Source: Candidatus Endomicrobiellum glyptotermitis
GTDB taxonomy: Bacteria; Elusimicrobiota; Endomicrobiia; Endomicrobiales; Endomicrobiaceae
Assembly (NCBI GenBank): GCA_031267715.1
Contig: JAIRYQ010000002.1
Span: 248,001-312,000, forward strand
Direction: 5' to 3'
Length of the DNA: 64,000 nucleotides
Part shown: one piece after another, positions 57,140 through 64,000 of the stretch
Position numbering within the stretch: position 1 is the stretch's first letter
How the letters are laid out: each line of letters opens with the position of its first letter
The notes under the pieces: generated by a model
Told to the model about the DNA's origin: nothing
The model's database searches: none
The model's input: the letters and a program-made list of their open reading frames with translations, nothing else
Position numbers and translations under genes: made by a program

Positions 57140-58390
57140 TCATACACTCAGGTTATCTTTTAGATTTTTTATTACAAAAGATACAATACTCTTTTGAGAC
57201 TTAACGGCTTTTAAAGCATTTTTACCAATATCTTCAAGAAAATTTTTATCGCACATAAACTTTTTTATACTATTATATAATTCCTCACCATCATTAACGA
57301 CTAAAGCACCATTAAATTTTAAAAGAATTTCTGATTCCGTTTTAAAGTTATACATATTTTTACCAAATAAAACCGGTTTACCATACCCCGCTGGTTCTAT
57401 AGGGTTTTGTCCACCTTTATCAACAATTGACCCTCCCACATAACATACGTTTGAGATTGAATATATGCTTTGCAGTTTTCCAAAAACATCAACTAAAACA
57501 AATCTATTTTTAAAATTTCCACTGGAAAATAGCGAGTATTCAATGCATTTATTTTTAAGGATTTTTACCACAGATTTAATTCTCGAAAGATGTCTGGGCA
57601 CGATAAAAAATTTGATTTTATTGAAATCTAAACTTATCTTATTGAACACGTCTGCAATAATCTCTTCTTCACCCTCTCTTGTACTGCCGGCAGAAAACAC
57701 AAAATCCTCTTTGCTCAAAAAAAAGTCTTCTCTTTTTGAGTTTAATATAAAATTTTTACCGTATTTTATATTTCCTGAAACAGCAACCCTGCTCTTACTG
57801 TCAGTTAAAAACAAAAACCTATCAGCATCATCTTTACTTACCGTAATAATACTATCAATTAGTGTGATAAATTTATCCCAGAAAAATTTAAATTTCTTAT
57901 AAATTTTAAATGACTTAGACGACATTCTGCCATTAATTGTAATAACTTTCACATTCTTACAATGCGCGACATAAAGCAGAGTAGGCCAAATTTCTGTCTC
58001 AACAAGTATAAGCATATCCGGCTTAACAATATTGAAAAACTTACGCATAATAGGATATATATCCAACGGAAGCAAAGTTACAAAATCTGCTTTTTGCAAA
58101 TTCTGTCCATAATCCCTTCCACTTCTAGTAAAAGATGTTAGAATAATGTAATATTCACTTTTAAGATTTTCCAAAATGGGTTCTACAGCGCGTACTTCAC
58201 CAAGAGAAGCACAATGTATCCAAAGGGTTGTCTTTAAATCTTTATTCGACAGTTTACAGAATGAAAACCGCTCGGAAAGTTTGTAAAAAATTTCTTTGTT
58301 GTATTTATTATTAAAAACAAAAACAATCATAATAACCGGCAAAAACAAAACATATAGAATATTGTAGAGCATAATAAAAAGTTTCGTCAT
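57140..58390 (-). CDS. waaA: 3-deoxy-D-manno-octulosonic acid transferase (Kdo transferase)
   Basis: Transfers Kdo from CMP-Kdo to lipid A precursor at the inner membrane. The 416-residue GT30 protein starts with a membrane anchor (about residues 4-25), then WIHCASLGEVRAVEPIL with the catalytic glutamate, ILTSFTRSGRDYGQ, and VETEIWPTLLYVAH. The C-terminal GT-B half has FSAGSTREGEEEI, NVCYVGGSIVDKGGQNPIEP and KPVLFGKNMYNFK, all family hallmarks. It is upstream of the heptosyltransferase genes. lpxK, a common neighbour, is not seen. Confidence 0.95.
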   Translation of the reverse strand: MTKLFIMLYNILYVLFLPVIMIVFVFNNKYNKEIFYKLSERFSFCKLSNKDLKTTLWIHCASLGEVRAVEPILENLKSEYYIILTSFTRSGRDYGQNLQKADFVTLLPLDIYPIMRKFFNIVKPDMLILVETEIWPTLLYVAHCKNVKVITINGRMSSKSFKIYKKFKFFWDKFITLIDSIITVSKDDADRFLFLTDSKSRVAVSGNIKYGKNFILNSKREDFFLSKEDFVFSAGSTREGEEEIIADVFNKISLDFNKIKFFIVPRHLSRIKSVVKILKNKCIEYSLFSSGNFKNRFVLVDVFGKLQSIYSISNVCYVGGSIVDKGGQNPIEPAGYGKPVLFGKNMYNFKTESEILLKFNGALVVNDGEELYNSIKKFMCDKNFLEDIGKNALKAVKSQKSIVSFVIKNLKDNLSV

Positions 58391-59121
58391 TTTTATATAA
58401 TATACGACATTCTCTCAACTAATCTGATAAAACAATCATTGTTTTTATATCAGATACTCGGAATTGGTATATATCCAAATTTTTTTGTTCGTCATTTACT
58501 TTTTATTTTTTTTGATGAATGTTCAACAGAACGACCCGCATGATAAGCATCTAGGATTAAGCTTTCCCAGTTCCCCTAGGGGGTTCCTCTGTACTTACAC
58601 ATATTATCTATTAGTAAGAATGCTTTTTGGAGCTATCTCGCATAAACCCTCGAAAGCTTCAACATCTTTTTTAAATTTCACATTTTTTTTCTTGAGCTTC
58701 AGCTAAAACAAATTATAGTTTTAAAGTATTAACCACACAGCTAAAGCAAAAGTAATCATTTTTCTTAGTATATATTATATTCGCCAAAAGTTTATTTATT
58801 CTTCTAATTTCTAACATCTTTCATACAAAAACTCATCTTCCTAAAGTTAAAAATAATTCCAGCAATCCATTTTTGCGGCACATTTTCTTTATAAACAAAA
58901 TTGAGAAAGAATTCTTTTGGAAAAATCTCACAAAATTAGAGATAGTAGCACATAAATTTACAACAAAAACAGTAACTACCGTTGAACTAGCTTTTTAATC
59001 TATTCAGAGACAGTCTAGTGACATTCACAAACCCTTTATACTAAACGCAAAAGTCCCACCACATGCAAATCTAATTTAAAATTCTTATTTTTTTTTCGCA
59101 TTTTTACTAAAAAAAAACTTC
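58391..59121. other. 730-base gap between secF and waaA with possible remnant
   Basis: No intact gene. On the minus strand near 58530-58700, broken frames read NVKFKKDVEAFEGLCEIAPK followed by SILTNR and, after a shift, ESLILDAYHAGRSVEHSSKK. They may be the tail of a lost gene. A short inverted repeat CCCCTAGGGG occurs near 58577. I see no RNA gene or clear terminator for secF. Confidence 0.35.
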
Positions 59122-60045
59122 CTATTGTTTTGGTTTTAAAGTGCTTTTCTTTAAACGCCTATTTTTTCTTATCTCCCATTCATAGACAAGCGGAGCACAG
59201 ACAAATATCGAAGAAAACACCCCCACTATCGTTCCAATAATCATTATATATGCAAAAGTATGTATAACCTCGCCACCTAAAAAAAATAGTGAACTTGCAA
59301 TAATAAGAACCGCAAGAGAAGTAACTATACTTCTTGCAAGAACTTCATTTATGCTTTTATTGATTATGGTTAAAAAGCTTTCCTTAACCATAACTTTTAA
59401 ATTCTCTTTCATTCTGTCAAATAAAACTATAGTATCATTAATTGAATAACCGGCAACTGTAAGAAGAGCAGCAATAGCTGTCATATTAGCTTCTTTATTT
59501 GCAAGAACTAAAAAACCAAAACATATAATAACATCATGCAAAATGCCTATAACGGAAGCAATACCCCACAAGCCAGATCTAAACCTAAAAGCAATATACA
59601 CAACCATGCCTAAAAATGCAAATAAAAACGCGTAAACAGCCTGTTTTAAAAGATGCTTGCCAACAGTAGTCCCCACATACTCTGCTTTTTCAATTTTTAC
59701 TACATTGCTCGGGAATTTTAACTCTATTGAATTTTTAACTAACTTCTCAAATTCTTCTATGGATTCAAGACTCTTTTTCGCCTTCAATATAACAATATTA
59801 TCCGAACTTTGAAGTTCAAAAGAACTTATACCACTCCCCCTTATAACTTCACGAAAATCTTGTAATTTAACTTTATCCTGAAAAGAAATCTGCATAAAAA
59901 TTCCACCCGTAAAATCAATCCCATAATTCGGACCCTCTCTATAAATCAAAACAAACGCGGTCATTAATAACAGAAACACAGAAACCAAAAAGGATTTATA
60001 GCGATTTTTAATAAAATCTATATCCATACACCTAAAAAATTGCAT
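59122..60045 (-). CDS. secF: Protein translocase subunit SecF
   Basis: Works with SecD to pull exported proteins into the periplasm using the proton gradient. The 307-residue protein has an N-terminal membrane segment, the conserved YGIDFTGGIFMQISF periplasmic motif, and five more membrane segments with GYSINDTIVLFDRMKENL, followed by NEVLARSIVTS. GGAGAG lies just before the first ATG; another ATG six codons later is possible. It follows secD by 11 bases. Confidence 0.96.
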   Translation of the reverse strand: MQFFRCMDIDFIKNRYKSFLVSVFLLLMTAFVLIYREGPNYGIDFTGGIFMQISFQDKVKLQDFREVIRGSGISSFELQSSDNIVILKAKKSLESIEEFEKLVKNSIELKFPSNVVKIEKAEYVGTTVGKHLLKQAVYAFLFAFLGMVVYIAFRFRSGLWGIASVIGILHDVIICFGFLVLANKEANMTAIAALLTVAGYSINDTIVLFDRMKENLKVMVKESFLTIINKSINEVLARSIVTSLAVLIIASSLFFLGGEVIHTFAYIMIIGTIVGVFSSIFVCAPLVYEWEIRKNRRLKKSTLKPKQ

Positions 60046-60056
60046 TTACTCTCCAA

Positions 60057-61481
60057 TTATATTTTTATTTTCAATAAAAATTTTCTCCTAAAAAAAAAGT
60101 CATAAATAAGCTTGGTTACCGTAATAGAAGTAAACATACCTATTATAAGCCCAATTGAAAGAGTAACGGCAAAACCTTTTATAGGTCCAGAGCCAAACTG
60201 AAATAAAAAAACCGCGGCTATAAGAGTCGTGAGATTAGCATCAAAAATGGTCCAAAAAACTTTCTGATAGCCTGTATCTACTGCAATCTTTGGAGCCTTC
60301 CCAATAAAAAGTTCTTCTCTTATTCTTTCTAATATAAGCACATTCGAATCAACAGCCATAGCAAGCGTAAGAGCCACACCAGCCACTCCCGGAAGTGTAA
60401 GAGTGAATTGGAAATAAGCCATTGCGGCCATAAGCATTATTAGGTTTAAGATAAGTGCTATATTCGCAATAAGTCCCGAAAAACGGTAATATATAACCAT
60501 AAAAAGAAAAACTGCCGTGATACCAACAACAGATGACGTAAGGCCTTTCTTTATGGAATCGTCACCTAATGATGGTCCAATTGTTCTCTCTTCTATTACT
60601 TTAACAGGAACCGGTAAAGCCCCAGCCCTCAAAGCAGCCGCAAGAAGTCGCGCATCTTCAGAACTAAAATCACCTTCAATAACTGCTTTCCCATTAGGAA
60701 TTGCCGAACGAATTAAGGGTGCGGACTGCACAAAACCATCAAGAACTATAGCTAGGTTCTTATCCTTATTCCTCGCGGTTATTCTTTTAAATATCCTACC
60801 GCCTTCTCTAGAGAATTCTATAAAAACTCTTGAGTGTCCAAACTCATCAAACTCAACCTTTGCATTTTTCAAAAAAACCCCCGTTAACAAGGCTTCGTCT
60901 AAAACATAACGCTCACCATCCCTATCCTCAAAAACTGATGCACCATTGGGCATAACGGCTTTAATATCTGGATGCGCGTCCAATTGTTCCCTATACTGTT
61001 CAGGTGCAATTCCTTTTGTAGAAATAAGTTCAAGAACACGAGCCGCACCTTCACTTGTGTTCAATATTCTGAATTCAAGTAATGCAGTTTTACCTATCAA
61101 ATCCTTTGCAGCTTTAGAATCTTTAATCCCAGGAAGCTGTATTACTATCCATTTATCTCCTTGTTTTGCAACCATAGGTTCCGATACGCCAAACTGATCA
61201 ATCCTATTTCTGATAATTTCAACAGCCTTATCAACAGCATCTTTAACCTTTATATCTGCACCCAACTTAGACAAATCCACTTCCAAAAGAAGATGTGTAC
61301 CGCCTTTTAAATCTAATCCCAATTTTAAAATTTTACTTAAGATCGGATCCCTCTCCCTCTCTGCCTGTTCCTTTCTCTCATCACTCATCATCATCCACTT
61401 GCATGACGGCCACAACACACAAATTGAAAAAAACAGTAACACGACAGTAATAAACAACTTCCAACCATTTTTTTTAATCAT
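60057..61481 (-). CDS. secD: Protein translocase subunit SecD
   Basis: A 474-residue partner of SecF. It has the N-terminal membrane segment, GLDLKGGTHLLLEVDL, the periplasmic P1 region with IRNRIDQFGVSEPMVAKQGD and VIQLPGI, and the C-terminal domain with FSREGGRIFKRITA, LDGFVQSAPLIRSAI and AAALRAGALPVPV. Five further membrane segments follow, with AMAVDSNVLILERIREEL, which carries the proton-pathway aspartate. The head domain is compact compared with the E. coli protein (over 600 residues). An HD-domain gene ends one base upstream. Confidence 0.96.
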   Translation of the reverse strand: MIKKNGWKLFITVVLLFFSICVLWPSCKWMMMSDERKEQAERERDPILSKILKLGLDLKGGTHLLLEVDLSKLGADIKVKDAVDKAVEIIRNRIDQFGVSEPMVAKQGDKWIVIQLPGIKDSKAAKDLIGKTALLEFRILNTSEGAARVLELISTKGIAPEQYREQLDAHPDIKAVMPNGASVFEDRDGERYVLDEALLTGVFLKNAKVEFDEFGHSRVFIEFSREGGRIFKRITARNKDKNLAIVLDGFVQSAPLIRSAIPNGKAVIEGDFSSEDARLLAAALRAGALPVPVKVIEERTIGPSLGDDSIKKGLTSSVVGITAVFLFMVIYYRFSGLIANIALILNLIMLMAAMAYFQFTLTLPGVAGVALTLAMAVDSNVLILERIREELFIGKAPKIAVDTGYQKVFWTIFDANLTTLIAAVFLFQFGSGPIKGFAVTLSIGLIIGMFTSITVTKLIYDFFFRRKFLLKIKI

Positions 61482-61482
61482 C

Positions 61483-62181
61483 TTATACTAACTTTTTATC
61501 ATTTATTAATAACTCAAACTTACAATTTAAAACGTTTGCTGCTCGCTTACACATAAGCATTCTTGACATAAAAATTTCAAAATACTCTGCAACATTTGAT
61601 ATACGCGTATTAATATTAATCTGAAGCGATATAACTTTTTTATCTTTACTAGCTCTTAAAGACGATCTTTCTGCGGCAGAGTTTACCCTGTCGTGAATAT
61701 TATCGTATTTTAAACTATCTAAACTCCTCACTCTAGTTTTATGCACGTCAGATTTATCAGCCAAAACCAAAGAAGCTGCAACAATATTTCCAAAGTCTCC
61801 ATCTTCTTCGTCGTGGTTTCCTATAGCCGAAATTACAAACGCTATATCTTCATGTCCCATACCCATATCCCTTAGTAACCTCATTGATATAAGAGCTGCC
61901 GATTGTCCATGACCCTGTCTATTCACAACATTCCCTATATCGTGCATATAACCTGCAATCTCAGCAAGGTTTTGAAATCTCTCTGAATAACCAAGGCACA
62001 ACAAAACACTTTTTGCCCTAGAAGCAACTAAGCTTACATGCCTAAAGCCATGCTCAGTATAACCCACTGTTCCCAAATACTCATTAGCGCATCTTATAAA
62101 CGTAGTAATTATAGAATTCTTTTCTACATCTTTAAGCTTTATTCTTACATCCGATGATTTACCTTTTATATCTATATCCAT
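61483..62181 (-). CDS. HD-domain phosphohydrolase-like protein in the sec cluster
   Basis: A 232-residue soluble protein. It contains a complete HD set: HGFRHV near residue 45, AGYMHDIGN near 78, GHGQSA, then GNHDEED near 120 and LADKSDVHKTR near 140, giving an H...HD...H...H...D pattern suited to a two-metal site. The C-terminal part (about 160-232) has no known motif but is shared with the paralogue at 63605. The substrate is unknown. I chose the ATG at 62179-62181, with AGGT close upstream; earlier in-frame starts would add a hydrophobic stretch. It lies between yajC and secD with a one-base gap to secD, which suggests cotranscription and perhaps a role in envelope or export control. Confidence 0.75.
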   Translation of the reverse strand: MDIDIKGKSSDVRIKLKDVEKNSIITTFIRCANEYLGTVGYTEHGFRHVSLVASRAKSVLLCLGYSERFQNLAEIAGYMHDIGNVVNRQGHGQSAALISMRLLRDMGMGHEDIAFVISAIGNHDEEDGDFGNIVAASLVLADKSDVHKTRVRSLDSLKYDNIHDRVNSAAERSSLRASKDKKVISLQININTRISNVAEYFEIFMSRMLMCKRAANVLNCKFELLINDKKLV

Positions 62182-62261
62182 TACCTCAACCACATAACAA
62201 AACAACACAATCTTTGTATTCAAACCTAATTTAAATTTTTTTTAGCTACAATTATTATATT

Positions 62262-62654
62262 TTATTTCTTGACCACCTCAGGCATTTTCAGCGTCTCTTC
62301 ATCTTTTTTTGTTACAACGGCAGATATCGATTGTTTCGCTATTTTGACGCAAACGTTGTCTGAAACCTTTATCTCAACAATGTTTCCTTTTACGCTACTT
62401 ACCGTAGCATACACACCTCCCGCAGTAATAACCCTATCATCTTTTTTTAAGGAACTTAACAAATTACGATGTTCTTTCGCTTTTTTTTGTTGCGGCCTCA
62501 TCAAAAATAGGTAGAAAAAAACAAATATAAAAACAAGAGGCAGCAATCCTCCAAGCGACGATGACAATCCTCCGGAGGATAATTGTGCAAACGCCAAAGA
62601 TGGCATCATAAAAACCATAACCATAACCATAAATAAACTAACGGACTTTTTCAT
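62262..62654 (-). CDS. yajC: Preprotein translocase accessory subunit YajC
   Basis: A small inner-membrane partner of SecDF. The 130-residue protein has the family membrane segment LLPLVFIFVFFYLFLMRPQQKKAKE followed by the cytoplasmic KKDDRVITAGGVYATVSSV; I list it here in two parts, LLPLVFIFVFFYLF and LMRPQQKKAKE. Unusually there is a first hydrophobic stretch ending in SLAFAQ, which looks like a cleavable signal peptide, before the family segment; typical YajC proteins are shorter at this end. The DNA there carries three tandem AACCAT units, giving a Met-Val repeat. GAGG lies before the ATG. Confidence 0.93.
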   Translation of the reverse strand: MKKSVSLFMVMVMVFMMPSLAFAQLSSGGLSSSLGGLLPLVFIFVFFYLFLMRPQQKKAKEHRNLLSSLKKDDRVITAGGVYATVSSVKGNIVEIKVSDNVCVKIAKQSISAVVTKKDEETLKMPEVVKK

Positions 62655-62829
62655 TTTAACCTCAATCTCAAAATTAAACTTTTTTGAACAACATTAAACT
62701 CTGTGCGGACCTCGAGAATGTACTAGATTCTAATACAATGGCCTTCCTATTTTTCTCACCGAGCTTATCATAAAATAGATATTATGTAAAGGTATTAATC
62801 TTAAACACAAAAATTTTCTTTAGATCTAA
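62655..62829. other. Leader region of yajC
   Basis: About 175 bases between the small ORF and yajC. It is AT-rich, with no gene seen. It may contain the yajC promoter. Confidence 0.3.
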
Positions 62830-62934
62830 CTATAAAACTTGTCTGAATACGCTTTTGATCATCCCCACAACACATAGGAAAATAATAACCACTATCCAAA
62901 GAGCTGAAATCTTTTTTTGAATCCCGAATTTCAT
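62830..62934 (-). CDS. 34-residue single-span membrane protein
   Basis: A short minus-strand frame starts at ATG 62932-62934 and ends at TAG 62830-62832. The product begins MKFGIQKKISALWIVVII and ends MIKSVFRQVL, giving a basic N-terminus, one hydrophobic span (about residues 11-25) and a basic tail. GGAGAGG is placed six bases before the ATG, one of the better ribosome-binding sites in this window. The strong initiation signal and clean single-span layout argue for a real micro-protein rather than noise. It lies between yajC and the HD paralogue, all on the same strand, so a link with the Sec machinery is possible. No family is recognised. Confidence 0.5.
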   Translation of the reverse strand: MKFGIQKKISALWIVVIIFLCVVGMIKSVFRQVL

Positions 62935-63604
62935 ATCAACCTCTCCAAAACTGAACGCACTTTTTCCTCTTTCAGTTTACTAACTCACCACAAAACCAGC
63001 CGCCGCACATTCCGAAAAATCTATATCTAACATCTTATATCATAATCATACGTACCTTTTATTTTTAAATCATCATATATCGATCTTGCACAACAACCAA
63101 ACAGGGATTATCGGACTGTATAAAATCACTCTCAATGAATTTTTTTTACATACAAATCTCAACCCTGTAGATTTTATTGATATTCACAACAGCACACTCT
63201 CGACAAAACATACTATAATACCACAGTGTCTGCCCCTTCTTTTTTTATTATCTCAACTTAAGGTGTCTAAAGGAGGACACAGGAAGACATGAACTAGCAA
63301 GCATCAACCCCTGCATGGAGAATGGGTAAGCAACACATACATAGTAGCTGTATATTATATTTATACAGCTACAGTCATACACAAGAACTCTTAAACAAAC
63401 AACCCCTCTAAAAAGTCTTTAGGCGCCATCCTCACACTCACCAACACCGTAAACCTTCCTTCTTCTAACTATATTCGTATGACTCTTTTGCAAGCCACGG
63501 CAGGAAAATCCACGTCAAAACATTGACTACCTACAGATCCTACAGTTTCATTTTAACAAACTAACAGACAAGTTAGTACCCAAACGTAACCCTATACGCT
63601 TGCT
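62935..63604. other. 670-base gap after the second HD gene
   Basis: No further gene seen. A strong inverted repeat (63344-63372) is listed separately. Short plus-strand frames here have no ribosome-binding site or family features. Confidence 0.4.
63344..63372. repeat. 11-bp perfect inverted repeat downstream of the second HD gene
   Basis: GTAGCTGTATA (63344-63354) and TATACAGCTAC (63362-63372) are exact complements around a 7-base loop. It lies about 230 bases after the HD gene stop. Without a T-run it is not a standard terminator. It could be an mRNA-stabilising or processing hairpin. Confidence 0.5.
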
Positions 63605-64000
63605 TCATAAAAACTTATCATCATTAATGTATAATTTGAAATCACACTTTAAAACACTGCTCGCTTTCCTACAATAATTTATCCTAGACATAAATATCTC
63701 AAAGTAATTCATAACCGAGCATACAGTACTATCAATTTTTATTTTTAGCTTAATGCTCATCTTTTCTTTATTCACAATAACACTAACTTTTTTACAAGCA
63801 GCAGCAACCAAAGAATGTTTATCTAAATCATATAAATCTCCTGCTCCAATTCTTTCATGGCTCACATCTGTCTTGTCTCCAATCACAAGAGCAGCCGCAA
63901 CCGGGGACACTGGCTCCACAGTCTCATCTTCATGACAACCTATAGCACTCACTACAGTAAAAACGTCTTCATCGTACCTGTCAACAATATTCAAAAACAT
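63605..64000 (-). CDS. Second HD-domain protein, paralogue of the one at 61483 (cut by window edge)
   Basis: The visible 131 residues align with the C-terminal half of the HD protein at 61483. DVFTVVSAIGCHEDE parallels DIAFVISAIGNHDEE; AAALVIGDKTDVSHERI parallels AASLVLADKSDVHKTRV; and MNYFEIFMSRINYCRKASSVLKC (read as NYFEIFMSRINY plus CRKASSVLKC) parallels the other C-terminus. The two are clearly duplicates that have diverged; here the HD dyad of the fourth motif reads HED instead of HDE. The first HD motifs lie outside the window. It is on the same strand as the sec genes. Confidence 0.72.
   Translation of the reverse strand: MFLNIVDRYDEDVFTVVSAIGCHEDETVEPVSPVAAALVIGDKTDVSHERIGAGDLYDLDKHSLVAAACKKVSVIVNKEKMSIKLKIKIDSTVCSVMNYFEIFMSRINYCRKASSVLKCDFKLYINDDKFL

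Overview
The window is AT-rich chromosome from a diderm (Gram-negative-type) bacterium. It carries LPS core/Kdo transferases, LptF/LptG-type permeases, Lol lipoprotein-sorting genes, a TamB-like protein and SecDF/YajC. The gene set, the near-total use of the minus strand, and several kilobases of eroded genes beside intact biosynthetic genes fit a reduced, host-associated lineage. My best guess is an Endomicrobium-type Elusimicrobiota symbiont of gut flagellates. That is an inference from gene content and style; no rRNA gene is present to confirm it.

Layout. 0-3.4 kb: dapF (cut by the left edge), lysA and argH. 3.6-12.5 kb (minus): lysS, lolC/E, lolD, ilvE and a very long tamB-like gene. 12.5-15.2 kb: a graveyard with readable remains of a type ISP-like restriction-modification enzyme and of a CpaF/TadA pilus ATPase. 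15.2-21.4 kb: the only plus-strand island, with lptF, lptG, cbiM, a cbiN/larN-like gene, larB, larC and larE (nickel uptake and nickel-pincer cofactor synthesis). 21.5-30 kb (minus): xerD, a metallo-beta-lactamase hydrolase, pgpA, pgsA, ftsK, accB, pnp, rpsO. 30-31.4 kb: decayed DNA. 31.4-38.9 kb: a RumA-type rRNA methyltransferase, a cysteine desulfurase, ruvX, a cation/proton antiporter, thyX, purA. 39.0-39.15 kb: tRNA-Glu and tRNA-Lys. 39.2-42.9 kb: riboflavin operon ribD-ribE-ribBA-ribH. 44.1-48.7 kb: argG, argD, argB, a RecB/Cas4-like nuclease and rsmD. 48.9 kb: tRNA-Ala. 49-52.1 kb: the largest decayed stretch. 52.2-58.4 kb: PPi-dependent phosphofructokinase, two GT9 heptosyltransferases and waaA with eroded DNA between. 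59.1-64 kb: secF, secD, an HD-domain protein, yajC, a 34-residue membrane ORF and a second HD paralogue cut by the right edge.

How the genes work together. Biosynthesis is well kept: lysine/diaminopimelate, arginine, branched-chain amino acids, riboflavin, phospholipids and thymidylate (a flavin-dependent ThyX that would use the riboflavin product). Envelope genes are intact. Restriction and pilus genes are broken, as expected where DNA uptake and phage defence are no longer selected. The most unusual intact module is the Lar/CbiMN cluster, retained without a lactate racemase (larA) in view. It contains a perfect 16-bp inverted repeat inside larE. Other points worth checking are an RsmD whose catalytic motif IV reads GPPY, the duplicated HD proteins in the sec cluster, and the small membrane ORF beside them.

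Limits: everything is from reading the sequence. Family calls rest on recognised motifs; remnant calls rest on short stretches spread over several frames.
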